NCBI RefSeq assembly: GCF_042688385.1
Contig: NZ_JBHUPY010000012.1
Coordinates: 62,001 to 126,000 of the forward strand
From: Herpetosiphon sp042688385
GTDB taxonomy: Bacteria > Chloroflexota > Chloroflexia > Chloroflexales > Herpetosiphonaceae
DNA: 64,000 bases
Direction: 5' to 3'
Positions 41,340 through 50,658 of this stretch are shown one piece after another. A program made the position numbers and the translations under genes. The notes beneath the pieces were generated by a model that worked only from the letters and a program-made list of their open reading frames with translations, was not told the DNA's origin and searched no databases. How positions within the stretch are numbered: the stretch's first letter is position 1; every line of letters begins with the position of its first letter.

Positions 41340-43922
41340 ATGCTCCAACTCATTCAAACCAAATTAGTTGTCCCGCCACCGCGTGAACGAGTCGTCAAGC
41401 GTTCGCGGTTATATCAACGGCTTGACCATGGGCGTAAACAACGGCTTACCTTGATTAGCGCGCCAGCAGGCTTTGGCAAAACAACTTTAGTCAGCGCCTG
41501 GTTGCACGCCAACAATCAAACCCGCAACGTTTGGCTCACCCTCAATGATCACGATAATGATCCATTGCGCTTTGCCCAATATGTGCAACGTGGTTTTCAG
41601 GCCCAATTGCCGCAATTCAATTGGCAATGGCTCGAAATGATGGGCCATCAGGTCGTGATTAATTTGATCACAACCCTGATTAACGAACTGCACGAGCAAA
41701 GCGAGCAGTGGGTGCTGGTGCTCGATGATTATCAAATGATCGATCATCCAGTGATTCATGAAGCCATCAGCACCTTGATTGAGCATTGCCCGCCACAATT
41801 ACACATTTTATTGACGTGTCGCCAACAGCCAAGCTTGCCTTTAGCCCGTTGGCGCGCCCGCAATTGGCTCACCACGCTTGGCGTAAACGATTTGCGCTTT
41901 ACCGATAACGAAGGCGGCGAGTTTTTGCGCGAAGTCATGCATATGCGGCTCAATCAGCACGTCGAAAGCCAAGTCTTGCAACAAAGCGCTGGCTGGATTG
42001 CCGGATTACAGCTCGCAGCCTTAGCCTTATCCGAAGCTCCCAGCCCAGAACAAGGCCTGCGTGCGCTTAACTCGGGCCAAGCCAGCGATATTAGCGTCTA
42101 TTTGCTGGAAGAAGTGTTTCAGCAACAACCTACGCCAATTCAGCAAACCTTGTTGGCCTTGGCTCCACTAGAGCGTTTTAATCGTTCGCTGGCCGAGTTT
42201 ATTCAACAAGCCTTAGCGCTCGGCCCAAGCCAGCTTGAGGCGATTGTCGAGCGCCAATTGTTTATTGGGGCGCTTGATCAAGAGTGGTGGCAATTGCACC
42301 CGCTGTTTCGCGATTTTCTGCTGCATCACGCCAGCTTGGTTGAGCCAGCGCTACGCAACAATGTTTTAGCGCTAGCAGCCCAATGGTGTGGCGAGCAGCA
42401 TTATATTCACGATGCGATGCATTATGCGTTGCAAGCCCAAGCCCATCAATTGGCCGCCAACATTCTTGCGCCTTGGGTTGGCCAATTTGTGCGCGAAGCA
42501 GCATTTTATACCTTGCGACCATGGCTTGATCAACTGCCAACCCATGTGATTTGGAATGAGCCACGCTTGTGCATTGCCCAAATGTGGATTTTGATTACGC
42601 TGCGCAATGGCGAAGGCGTTCAAGGTTATATCGAACGGATTAGCCAATTAGTTGATAGCAGCGAGCCAAATCCCTTGGCGGCGGAAGCCTTGGCCTTGGG
42701 CGCATTAGCCGCCACAATTACCTCTAAATTGGAGCAAGCAACCTTGTGGGGCGAACAAGCCAAGCGGCTCAATACCAGCAACGATCCAGTAATTCAGGGC
42801 GTGATGACCTTTTGTTTGGCGGTCGTCGCCCATTTTCAAGGTGATGCCGAGCAAGCAGAAATGTTCTATCAGCAAACCGAAACCTTGGGCCAAACAATCA
42901 ACAGTCGCTTTTTATCAACCGTCGGCGCGGTCAATCGGGCAGGCTTGTTGGCCGATTTAGGCCATTTTAATCGCGCTGAGCAATTGTGTCTGAGCTTGAT
43001 CGAACAATCGCAAGCTTTGCCAGCGCCACGCCCGTTTATGGCTGGCATGCATTGGATGCTTGCCCGCATTTATCATCAGCGCAATCAATTACCCGAAGCC
43101 ATGGCCGCGACTGAGCAAAGCCTCACCAACAGCAAAGCCATGGATAATCGCTATATGTGGTGCGTTGCCCAAGCCCAGCGCGTGGCAATTTTGCAATCGC
43201 TCAACGAGTATCCCCAAGCCTTGCAAGCGCTGCAACAACTTGAGGAGCAAGCAATCGGCCAAGAGAGCGAAAAGGTGCGGCTGATTATTCAACAAACCCG
43301 CTGCTTGATTGCAATCGAGCAACATGATTTGAGCCAAGCAGCTCAATGGCTAGCCCTGATTAACACGAACCAAGAGGAAATTAATAATCCGAGCAATCAA
43401 TGGCTTGGTGGCTTGTTGGCCTTGCGCCAAGGCCAGTTCGATCAGGCCAATGAGTTGCTTGATAAAGCGTTGGCAACTGCCCAGCGCATCAATTATGTAC
43501 CGTTGTTGATTAGCATTCATGCAACTATTGCCATGGTTTTAGCCCGTCAGGGTCAGCTGCCCAAGGCAATTGGCCAATTGCAGCATGCCTTGGCAATCGC
43601 CGAGCCAGAGTCGATTATTCAGCCCTTGCTTGATTTACATGCTGGCTTAATTCCGTTGTTACAACAATTGCCAAGCAGCCCAATGGTTGTGCGCTTGCTG
43701 CACCATAATCGGCTTGATACCGATGATTTGGCGATAACGCCGCGCGAGCATGAGATTTTGCGCTACTTAGCAGCTGGTTTGGGCAATCGGGCGATTGCTG
43801 AAGCCTTGGTGATTGCCGAAAGTACGCTCAAGCGCCATATTAGCAATTTGTATCTCAAGCTCGATGTGCACAATCGTACAGCAGCAATCGTTAAGGCCCG
43901 CGAGCAAGGCTTGATTGATTGA
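41340..43922 (+). CDS. MalT-like LuxR-family ATP-dependent regulator, second copy
   Basis: An 860-residue protein with the same layout as the regulator at 8.4 kb: Walker A SAPAGFGKTTL near residue 40, WVLVLDDYQMIDH near residue 125, TPR-like middle and C-terminal LuxR helix-turn-helix (ITPREHEILRYLAAGLGNRA, AESTLKRHISNLYLKL). The N-terminal domains of the two are clearly related, the middle parts much less so, in line with different ligands. ATG 41340 has GAGG upstream. Target genes are not evident: the next genes on the same strand are absent, and a repeat cluster follows directly. Confidence 0.92.
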   Translation: MLQLIQTKLVVPPPRERVVKRSRLYQRLDHGRKQRLTLISAPAGFGKTTLVSAWLHANNQTRNVWLTLNDHDNDPLRFAQYVQRGFQAQLPQFNWQWLEMMGHQVVINLITTLINELHEQSEQWVLVLDDYQMIDHPVIHEAISTLIEHCPPQLHILLTCRQQPSLPLARWRARNWLTTLGVNDLRFTDNEGGEFLREVMHMRLNQHVESQVLQQSAGWIAGLQLAALALSEAPSPEQGLRALNSGQASDISVYLLEEVFQQQPTPIQQTLLALAPLERFNRSLAEFIQQALALGPSQLEAIVERQLFIGALDQEWWQLHPLFRDFLLHHASLVEPALRNNVLALAAQWCGEQHYIHDAMHYALQAQAHQLAANILAPWVGQFVREAAFYTLRPWLDQLPTHVIWNEPRLCIAQMWILITLRNGEGVQGYIERISQLVDSSEPNPLAAEALALGALAATITSKLEQATLWGEQAKRLNTSNDPVIQGVMTFCLAVVAHFQGDAEQAEMFYQQTETLGQTINSRFLSTVGAVNRAGLLADLGHFNRAEQLCLSLIEQSQALPAPRPFMAGMHWMLARIYHQRNQLPEAMAATEQSLTNSKAMDNRYMWCVAQAQRVAILQSLNEYPQALQALQQLEEQAIGQESEKVRLIIQQTRCLIAIEQHDLSQAAQWLALINTNQEEINNPSNQWLGGLLALRQGQFDQANELLDKALATAQRINYVPLLISIHATIAMVLARQGQLPKAIGQLQHALAIAEPESIIQPLLDLHAGLIPLLQQLPSSPMVVRLLHHNRLDTDDLAITPREHEILRYLAAGLGNRAIAEALVIAESTLKRHISNLYLKLDVHNRTAAIVKAREQGLID

Positions 43923-44176
43923 TTCCCTCACCCCCAGCCTTTCAAGGGTCGGTTTTGAGCAATTGATGTGTGGTGGGTTACCTCATCCCCCAGCCCCCTC
44001 CTTTCAAGGGTCGGTTTTGAGCGATTGGTCGGCGGTGGAGCGTTCCCTCACCCCCAACCCCCTCGCCCACTGGATGCGGGCGAGGGGGAGCCTTGGGTTT
44101 TCACCACGAATTCCGCAAAACCATGGAATTAAAGCCCCTCGCGCATCGGATGGGAGAGGGGTTGGGGTGAGGGGAT
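43923..44176. repeat. Palindromic intergenic repeat cluster, copy B
   Basis: Two half-copies (CCCTCACCCCCAGCC-type at ~43925 and CCTCATCCCCCAGCCCCCTC at ~43980, each followed by TTTCAAGGGTCGGTTTTGAG) precede a full element from about 44044 to 44174 with the ends CCCTCACCCC and GGGGTGAGGG. It abuts the stops of both flanking genes. Confidence 0.85.
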
Positions 44177-45505
44177 CTATTCATGGCGCAAGGCATCAAT
44201 TGGATTAAGTTTTGCGGCGCGTTGAGCTGGATAAATTCCGAAGAACAAGCCAACGCCCAGCGAGAAGCCAATGGCCACGCCCACGGTTTGCACATCAATC
44301 GGCGCATCAAGCACGCCAAGTTGGGTTACCACAATCGGAATAATGCTGCCAAGCATCAGCCCAATCATGCCGCCAGTCATACTCAAAACTGCGGCCTCGA
44401 CCACAAATTGCATCAAAATATGATGGCTGCGTGCGCCCACCGCTTTGCGCAAGCCAATTTCACGGGTGCGCTCGGTCACACTCACCAGCATAATGTTCAT
44501 AATTCCAATCCCGCCGACCAGCAGCGAAATGCCTGCAACAGCCGCCAAAAACAGGGTCATCATCGAGGTGATAGTGTTGAGCGTACCCAAAATTTCAGCT
44601 TGGTTGATCACATTAAAATCATCAGCGCTGCCATCGAGTTTAAGGTGATGGCGTTCACGCAGCAGCATGCTCACCCGCGATTGCAAGCCATCAAGATCGC
44701 TGGCATTAATCGCAGAAAGCGTAATCGAACCAACCCGATAGCCGTTGCCATCAGGCGTGCGGGCATTGAACAAACGCTTTTGAGCAGTAGTAATTGGAAT
44801 ATAGGCCCGATCGTCTTCCGAGCCAAAGGCACTACCACCTTGCGGCGTGAGCACGCCAACGACACGCAATGTTTGGTTATTGATCCGGACCGTTTGGCCT
44901 AAGGCTTGGCCATTACCAAATAAATCTTTGGCCAGGGTTGAGCCAAGCACAATCACCGTATTTGCGCCTTGCAAATGCTCATCGCTAATAAAACTGCCTT
45001 GCTGCATGGTCAAATTATTGACCACTTGAAAAGCTGGCGTAATGCCAATAATCTGGGCATTTTTATCAGCAGATTTGGCTACGATTTGCGCACTTGAATT
45101 CAGCTGCGGAGCCACGCCAATCACTGGCAATTGCAAGGCCTCAATCGCTTTGGCATCGTCCATCGTCAGGTTTTGGGCAGCGGTTGCATTGCCAGGCCCG
45201 CGATTTTGCGAGCCAGCAGAAATTGTCAGAATATTGGTGCCAATCGCTTCAATTTCGCCAGTAATCGAAGCGCTCGCACCATTGCCCAGCGCCAAGAGCG
45301 AAACCACCGAAGCCACGCCAATAATCACGCCCAGCATCGTCAACAACGAGCGTACTTTATTCGCCAGCAAGCTACCAAACGAAATTCGCACAACTTCCCA
45401 GAGGCTACCAAAGCCACTCGAACTGGCAGCAATCGGCTGAAACAAAATACTATCGGCAGCAACTGGGGTCGATTCAGGGGCAGCATGCACATCAAGCGTT
45501 GTCAT
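44177..45505 (-). CDS. MacB/FtsX-type ABC transporter permease
   Basis: A 442-residue membrane protein with the MacB layout without the ATPase: an N-terminal helix in SLLANKVRSLLTMLGVIIGV, a large outside domain (~residues 75-310), and three C-terminal helices with MNIMLVSVTERTREIGLRKA and a late IYPAQRAAKLNPIDALRHE. Such permeases are mechanotransmitters that move substrate with the adaptor and do not carry it through their own helices. It forms an operon with the ATPase (11 bases apart) and the adaptor. Its C-terminal codons lie next to the palindromic repeat. Confidence 0.93.
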   Translation of the reverse strand: MTTLDVHAAPESTPVAADSILFQPIAASSSGFGSLWEVVRISFGSLLANKVRSLLTMLGVIIGVASVVSLLALGNGASASITGEIEAIGTNILTISAGSQNRGPGNATAAQNLTMDDAKAIEALQLPVIGVAPQLNSSAQIVAKSADKNAQIIGITPAFQVVNNLTMQQGSFISDEHLQGANTVIVLGSTLAKDLFGNGQALGQTVRINNQTLRVVGVLTPQGGSAFGSEDDRAYIPITTAQKRLFNARTPDGNGYRVGSITLSAINASDLDGLQSRVSMLLRERHHLKLDGSADDFNVINQAEILGTLNTITSMMTLFLAAVAGISLLVGGIGIMNIMLVSVTERTREIGLRKAVGARSHHILMQFVVEAAVLSMTGGMIGLMLGSIIPIVVTQLGVLDAPIDVQTVGVAIGFSLGVGLFFGIYPAQRAAKLNPIDALRHE

Positions 45506-45516
45506 CGTTGCATCCT

Positions 45517-46194
45517 TTAGTTACGCTGATCGCCGATTAACTGGCCATCGCGCATGGTCAGCACCCGCGCCGCATAGGCCGCTACATCGTGTTCGTGGGT
45601 CACAAGCACAACCGTAATTCCTTGCTCACGATTCAAACGCCGCAGCAATTCCATAATTTCGCTGCTGGTTTTGCTATCCAACGCGCCAGTTGGTTCGTCG
45701 GCCAGAATAACCGAGGGGCTGCCAGCCAAAGCGCGCGCAATCGCCACCCGTTGTTGCTGGCCGCCGCTCAATTCGTTCGGGCGGTGATCAACGCGCTGGC
45801 CCATCCCAACCAGATTCAGTGCTGCCAAAGCCCGACGTTGGCGTTCAGCCCCCGAAACGCCACGATAAATCATGGGCATTTCGACATTGCGCAAAGCCGA
45901 TTGGCGCGGCAAGAGATTGTATTGCTGAAAAATAAAGCCCAATTTTTGCCCGCGCACCAGCGCCAAATCATTGCTCGAAAGCTGATCCACCGCCACACCA
46001 TCGAGCACATATTCGCCCGAGGTTGACGTATCCAAGCAGCCGATCAAGTTCATAACGGTACTTTTGCCGCTGCCGCTTGGCCCCATAATCGCCACAAAAT
46101 CGCCTTTGTCGATGCTGAAACTCACGCCTTGCAGCGCCGCCACCAGCACATCGCCCATTTGGTAGGTTTTGTGAATATCGCGCAAGCTAATCAT
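45517..46194 (-). CDS. MacB/LolD-type ABC transporter ATPase
   Basis: A 225-residue ATP-binding subunit with Walker A GPSGSGKST, the Q-loop FQQYNLLP, signature LSGGQQQRVAIARAL, Walker B VILADEPTGALDS and the H-loop VTHEH. The KSTVMNLIGCLD and PRQSALRNVEMPMIYRG segments place it in the MacB/LolD group. The start is overlapped by the stop of the adaptor gene (TAATG), and GGAGG lies six bases upstream, so translation is coupled. Confidence 0.97.
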   Translation of the reverse strand: MISLRDIHKTYQMGDVLVAALQGVSFSIDKGDFVAIMGPSGSGKSTVMNLIGCLDTSTSGEYVLDGVAVDQLSSNDLALVRGQKLGFIFQQYNLLPRQSALRNVEMPMIYRGVSGAERQRRALAALNLVGMGQRVDHRPNELSGGQQQRVAIARALAGSPSVILADEPTGALDSKTSSEIMELLRRLNREQGITVVLVTHEHDVAAYAARVLTMRDGQLIGDQRN

Positions 46195-48122
46195 TAGCGG
46201 CCTCCGCCGAACAAGCCACGGCTGCCGCTATCCGAGGCTGCGGTTGGCACGGCAATAATCGTATCGCCTGCGTTTAGGCCGCTCAGTACCTCGGTAAACG
46301 AGCCATCGCTAATCCCCGTTACGACATCGACTTCGCGCACGCCAGCACCATCGGGCACTTGCACCGCCCGCCCGCTACCTTTGGGCAACAAGGCTGAATT
46401 GGGCACCAACAAAACATCGCTTTTTTCGCTGAGAATAATATTGGTATTGACCGTCATGCCAATTTTAACCAGCGGATCGTTGCTGGGCACACTGATTTTG
46501 ACCCGATAAATCACCACGCCATTCGAAACTTCAGCAACTGGCGAAATATAACTGACCGTGCCTTCGGCGCTCCACGTATCAAGCGCGTCAATCGTTAATT
46601 CAACTTTTTGATTTAATGCAACCAAGGCAACATCGGTTTCGCTCAAGTTGAGTTCAACATAGAGGTTGCTGCGATCAAGAATGTGCATCACTACGCCGCT
46701 CGACGAGCCACCTGGCACAATCGAAACTGAGGTGATTACGCCAGCAAACGGGGCGCGCAAGGTCGCATTATCACGTTGCAATTGGGCTTGCTTCAACGCT
46801 TGTTCGCTTTGCGAAACCGCCGCCGCTTGAATTGCCAAATCGGTATCGGTTGGCGGCGCGGTGAGTTTATCGCGATTGGCTTCAGCTTGATCAACATTGG
46901 CTTGCGCCGCAGCCACATCAGCCGCCGTGCCACCTTGGGTCAATTTACGCAAATTGGCTTTGGCCTGGTCAAGGTTGGCTTGGGCTGCTGCCACATCATC
47001 GACCGTGCCGCCTTGCTTGAGTTTATCCAAATTGGCCTTGGCTTGGTCGAGCGCAGCCTCTGCCTGAGTAATTTCGAGTGCCGTCGCGCCCTTCAAAACC
47101 GTTTGCAATTGCACCTCAGCATCGCGCACTTTGGCCTCGGCGTTGGCAATATCCAAGCCTTCTTGGGTAACAGCGTTATCGTAGGCTAATTGGGCGGCGT
47201 TGAGCTTGGTTTGGGCATCTTGCTCATCGCGCTGGGCATTGGTATAGCGATCAACATCGTTTTGATAGCCAGCATCGTCGGGCTTTTTCTTCCAATTGCC
47301 AGCTTCATCGTGGGTTTCCCAATAGATTTGGCTAAGGCTGGTTTGGGCGTTGCGCACCGCATTTGCCGCTGTATCGCGGTCAAGCCCAGCTTGGGTTTTG
47401 GCCTTCGAGGCATCGGATTTAACTTGCTCTAGGCTTGATTTGGCTTGATCAAGCGTGGCCTGGGCACTTGAGACTTTTTCTGGTTTTGGTCCAGCGCGCA
47501 GATCGTCGAGTTTGGCTTGGGCAGAACGCACCGAGGCTTCAGCATTGGCCAAATCGGCAGGCGTGGCAGTGCCATTTTTGGCCTTGCGCAATTGGGCTTC
47601 TGCATTGGCAACGCTCGCTTGGGCGGCAGCAATATCGGCAGCGGTGGTATTACCAGTTACGGTTTTTTGCAAATTGGCCTTGGCGTTATCAACGCTTGCT
47701 TGCGAGGCCGCTAAATCTTCTGGTCGGGCATTGCCCTCTTCGGTTTGGCGCAAACGGGCTTGGGCGCTTTGTAAATTGGCTTCTGCCGAAAGCACACTTA
47801 ATGCCAAATTGCGATCATCAAGCTCAGCCAGAATTTGGCCTGCAACCACATTTTGACCTTCGCTCACCAAGACCGTGCTGACGATTCCCGTGGTCTGAAA
47901 GCTCAGATCAAGGCTTTGCTTGGGGTTGATCGTACCACTCCCAAGCACCGACGAAACCAAGCGGCCACGTTGGATAGTCGTGGTGGTGCTGGCCGAGACA
48001 GTCGCAGAATTCTTGCCGCCAAGTACAAACGGCAGCAAGACCAAAACTAAAATCACCCCTCCGCCAATCACAAACCATTTGTAGCCACGTTTTTTGGGCT
48101 GTGCTGAGCTTGATTCAGCCAT
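46194..48122 (-). CDS. MacA/HlyD-type adaptor with a long repeat-built coiled-coil hairpin
   Basis: A 642-residue membrane-fusion protein: one N-terminal membrane helix (FVIGGGVILVLVLLPFVLGG), a lipoyl half-motif, a helical hairpin of about 340 residues, the second lipoyl half (NATLRAPFAGVITSVSIVPG) and beta-barrel and membrane-proximal domains. The hairpin holds 26-27-residue repeats of the type D-x-A-A-A-Q-A-x-(V/L)-D-x-A-x-A-x-L, at least four going out (residues ~128-235) and four coming back (~344-450). A polar tip (~265-300) contains YWETHDEAGNWKKKPD. The hairpin is far longer than in typical MacA. It is the first gene of the export operon. Confidence 0.93.
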   Translation of the reverse strand: MAESSSAQPKKRGYKWFVIGGGVILVLVLLPFVLGGKNSATVSASTTTTIQRGRLVSSVLGSGTINPKQSLDLSFQTTGIVSTVLVSEGQNVVAGQILAELDDRNLALSVLSAEANLQSAQARLRQTEEGNARPEDLAASQASVDNAKANLQKTVTGNTTAADIAAAQASVANAEAQLRKAKNGTATPADLANAEASVRSAQAKLDDLRAGPKPEKVSSAQATLDQAKSSLEQVKSDASKAKTQAGLDRDTAANAVRNAQTSLSQIYWETHDEAGNWKKKPDDAGYQNDVDRYTNAQRDEQDAQTKLNAAQLAYDNAVTQEGLDIANAEAKVRDAEVQLQTVLKGATALEITQAEAALDQAKANLDKLKQGGTVDDVAAAQANLDQAKANLRKLTQGGTAADVAAAQANVDQAEANRDKLTAPPTDTDLAIQAAAVSQSEQALKQAQLQRDNATLRAPFAGVITSVSIVPGGSSSGVVMHILDRSNLYVELNLSETDVALVALNQKVELTIDALDTWSAEGTVSYISPVAEVSNGVVIYRVKISVPSNDPLVKIGMTVNTNIILSEKSDVLLVPNSALLPKGSGRAVQVPDGAGVREVDVVTGISDGSFTEVLSGLNAGDTIIAVPTAASDSGSRGLFGGGR

Positions 48123-48422
48123 GGGAACGCTCCTTATTGGGCAATTTGAATTAAGCAGCTAGCGCAACGATCAAACTTGATCATCATCGCAATCAAATTA
48201 TGTCAATTCAAAAATTATGCTGTAGCTGTAAATGGAATTTCTTGCTGAGCACGTGGATGCGCTTGGGGAGTAATCAACAAGCCGTGGCGTTGTGTTCAGC
48301 ACGCAACAGCATTGTATAGCGCAGTAGTGGCCTAGCCCTACCAGCATATATTATCCAACTATTACCATTGATTGCCGTCCAATCGTATCTACAAATAGTT
48401 ATGTCAATATCAAACGAGGCAT
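48123..48422. other. Gene-free region upstream of the MacAB-like operon
   Basis: Three hundred bases that carry the promoter of the adaptor gene, which I cannot place with confidence. No coding frame with a ribosome binding site is seen. Confidence 0.4.
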
Positions 48423-48454
48423 AAAAAAACATCCAGCATTGCGAGAGCTGGATG
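48423..48454 (-). terminator. Terminator of the STM401x operon
   Basis: On the minus strand CATCCAGC and GCTGGATG form a perfect 8-bp stem with a nine-base loop, followed by seven T's, 22 bases after the stop of the STM4011-like gene. Confidence 0.92.
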
Positions 48455-48475
48455 CGAGGGATCAACTGCTGAAAT

Positions 48476-49342
48476 TTAGCCCAAGGCTTCAAGCGGAATG
48501 TGCGGAATTCGTTCGAGCATGCCTTGGCCAAAGACCTGTTGCAAACCCAAATGTGGCATATGAATGTAGCCAATATGGCAGCCACAGGTGGAATTGGCAC
48601 AAACTCGTGGTTGCAACGCAGTCTGCCAAGCGGAATTGTAAATATTGCCAATTGGCTCGCGCACAAAATGACAACGCCGCATCGTGCCATCGCCATCGAC
48701 CGAAATCACGCTTTCGCCAGTGGCACAAGCCCGACCTTCGGAAGGATGGCGGGTATTGTTGATCGGAAAGAGCGGATCAATCGCTGTCAGTTGGGCAATT
48801 TCCTCGGGGCTGTAATAGCCAACTTCACGTTTGTAGGCATTGACCCAAAGGTAAATTTGCTTGGGCAGTAATTCACGCAAGGCCGCAATTTCAGCCTGAT
48901 GTTCGTGCATGCCAACCACACCAACGCTAATTGGAATGCCGCGATCGATTGCTTCGTGGCAACGGGCCAAAAAGCGCTCGCGCGGCGTTTGGGTTGGATG
49001 ATAGGTTGCCCACAAACCAAGCCGCTCTTTCGGGCAATCCTCAGCCCAATCGAGCCGCGCCGAAAGATTGGTCTGAATCGCGACTTTTTGGACATGTGGC
49101 ATGTTGGCAAGCGCCACGATTGCCCGTTGATAGCGCCGCCGAATCAAGGCCTCGCCCCATGGCGTGAAAAAAACGCTCAATTGAAGCTTGGTTTGTTGAG
49201 CAGACCATTCTACAAAGCGTTGTAGTGCAGCTTCATCGTGGGCATGCTCGGCGGCAGTTTCTTGGTGCTTAGCAAACGGGCAATAGCTACAACCATAATT
49301 ACAGCTTGATAAGGGGCCACGATACAGAATTGCTAAATTCAT
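48476..49342 (-). CDS. STM4011-like radical SAM protein
   Basis: A 288-residue radical SAM enzyme. The 4Fe-4S motif is Cys14-x3-Cys18-x2-Cys21 (SCNYGCSYCPF), very close to the N-terminus. TPWGEALIRRRYQRAI, AIQTNLSARLDW, ATYHPTQTP and SVGVVGMHEH follow the barrel order. The C-terminal half has extra cysteines (EGRACATG, MRRCHFV, NSTCGCHIGY) that could bind a second cluster, as in SPASM-type enzymes. I recognise it as the STM4011 family from its place next to STM4012-, 4013-, 4014- and 4015-like genes. Its reaction is unknown. The start overlaps the STM4012-like stop by ATGA. Confidence 0.88.
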   Translation of the reverse strand: MNLAILYRGPLSSCNYGCSYCPFAKHQETAAEHAHDEAALQRFVEWSAQQTKLQLSVFFTPWGEALIRRRYQRAIVALANMPHVQKVAIQTNLSARLDWAEDCPKERLGLWATYHPTQTPRERFLARCHEAIDRGIPISVGVVGMHEHQAEIAALRELLPKQIYLWVNAYKREVGYYSPEEIAQLTAIDPLFPINNTRHPSEGRACATGESVISVDGDGTMRRCHFVREPIGNIYNSAWQTALQPRVCANSTCGCHIGYIHMPHLGLQQVFGQGMLERIPHIPLEALG

Positions 49343-50658
49343 CGCAGAATAAACTCCTCGCTAAGCTGACGAATCTGGGGCGAGTAAAGCCATGGCCCAA
49401 TCAGATCCGAGCGTTCTAAGCCAGCAGCCGTTAATTGATAAATTCCATTGTGATGCTCAGCCCAGCCACATTCCAATAATTCGTTGATTTGGCCTAAATC
49501 GTCCAAAAGCTCGCTGCCAAATTGCGCGCGATAAGCCTGCACATCAAGCCCACTCACTTGCAACAACGATTGAATCACAAAGCGGCGGCGTTGCTCAGCA
49601 CTCGACACCTCGCAGCCATAATCAACGTGGCTCAAATCAAACAAGCTGCGTTGGTTGTAGCTCTGAATAATTTGGCGCACCGAGCTGGCTCCAACCGCAT
49701 AATCGCTGGAATAGTGCAAGGCGCGGGTATATGAACGAGCGCCAGCGCCCAAGCCCAGCATGCCATCGGTTTGGCAACAATAGCTTGGCCCTTGGCTATC
49801 GTCGGGGGCGTGGGCGGCGCGAAACATACGCATTGAAATTTGTTGGTAGCCTGCCGCCAACAAGCGTTCGCGGCCAACTCGATAGCATTCCAAGCGCAAA
49901 TCCTGTTCCCCGCCCGTGCCACGCCGATCCAAGCCGGTCAACGGTCGCACATATAATGGATACAAATACAGTTCTTCTGGCTGCCATTGCAAGGCAATTT
50001 CCAACGATTCGAGCCAGGTTGCCACGCTTTGATTAGGCAAGCCATAAATCAAATCAATATTCAACGTGGGAATTTGGGCAGTACGAATCGTCGTTAATGC
50101 CTGCTCAACCTCTGGGCGGCGTTGGGCACGGCCAGCGCCATGCGCTTCGTGATCAAGGAAGCTCTGCACCCCAATGCTCACCCGATCAACCCCTGCTTGG
50201 CGCAATACGGCCATGCGATCGGCTGTTGCAGTATGCGGCGAGGTTTCAACCGAAAGCGGAATCGCTCGCGAATCGATGCCTAGCCAGCGTTGGCTCATGC
50301 TAAATAGCTGTTCCAACTCAGCTGCGTCGAGATAGGTTGGCGTGCCACCGCCAATCGCCATGCGACTAAACTGCAATGGGCCAAGCTCGTTATGAACTGC
50401 CTGCATCTGAAGCTCAAGCGTTGCCAAATAGCGTTGCACCACTGCTGCTTGGGGGTTGGTCGTGGTGAACAAATTGCAAAAACCACAACGCATTTCACAA
50501 AACGGAATGTGCAAATATAAAAATAATTGCTCGTGCGATTCGCTAGCCCAAACCTCGCGCAACGACCGTGGCGCAAGCTGGCGATAGGCCGATTTGTGCG
50601 GGTAACTATAGCTATAGCCCATATAGGGCGTAGCATTGGCATATTCACGCAGATGCAT
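49339..50658 (-). CDS. STM4012-like radical SAM protein (HemN/HemW-related)
   Basis: A 439-residue radical SAM enzyme with HIPFCEMRCGFCNLF (Cys54, Cys58, Cys61), AIGGGTPTYLD and SVETSPHTATADRM, the layout of the coproporphyrinogen oxidase/HemW group. The N-terminus YMGYSYSYPHKSAYR is a mark of the STM4012 family as I know it. The C-terminal winged-helix-like part (LFDLSHVDYGCEVSSAEQRR, LLQVSGLDVQAY) is also HemN-like. A role in heme supply is not supported by the neighbours. The start at 50658 has GGAGG six bases upstream and overlaps the STM4013-like gene by 14 bases. Confidence 0.9.
   Translation of the reverse strand: MHLREYANATPYMGYSYSYPHKSAYRQLAPRSLREVWASESHEQLFLYLHIPFCEMRCGFCNLFTTTNPQAAVVQRYLATLELQMQAVHNELGPLQFSRMAIGGGTPTYLDAAELEQLFSMSQRWLGIDSRAIPLSVETSPHTATADRMAVLRQAGVDRVSIGVQSFLDHEAHGAGRAQRRPEVEQALTTIRTAQIPTLNIDLIYGLPNQSVATWLESLEIALQWQPEELYLYPLYVRPLTGLDRRGTGGEQDLRLECYRVGRERLLAAGYQQISMRMFRAAHAPDDSQGPSYCCQTDGMLGLGAGARSYTRALHYSSDYAVGASSVRQIIQSYNQRSLFDLSHVDYGCEVSSAEQRRRFVIQSLLQVSGLDVQAYRAQFGSELLDDLGQINELLECGWAEHHNGIYQLTAAGLERSDLIGPWLYSPQIRQLSEEFILR

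Noticed and set aside
49339..50658. Calling the HemN-like protein coproporphyrinogen oxidase
   Set aside because: The N-terminal family signature and gene context fit STM4012, and no heme pathway gene is near.
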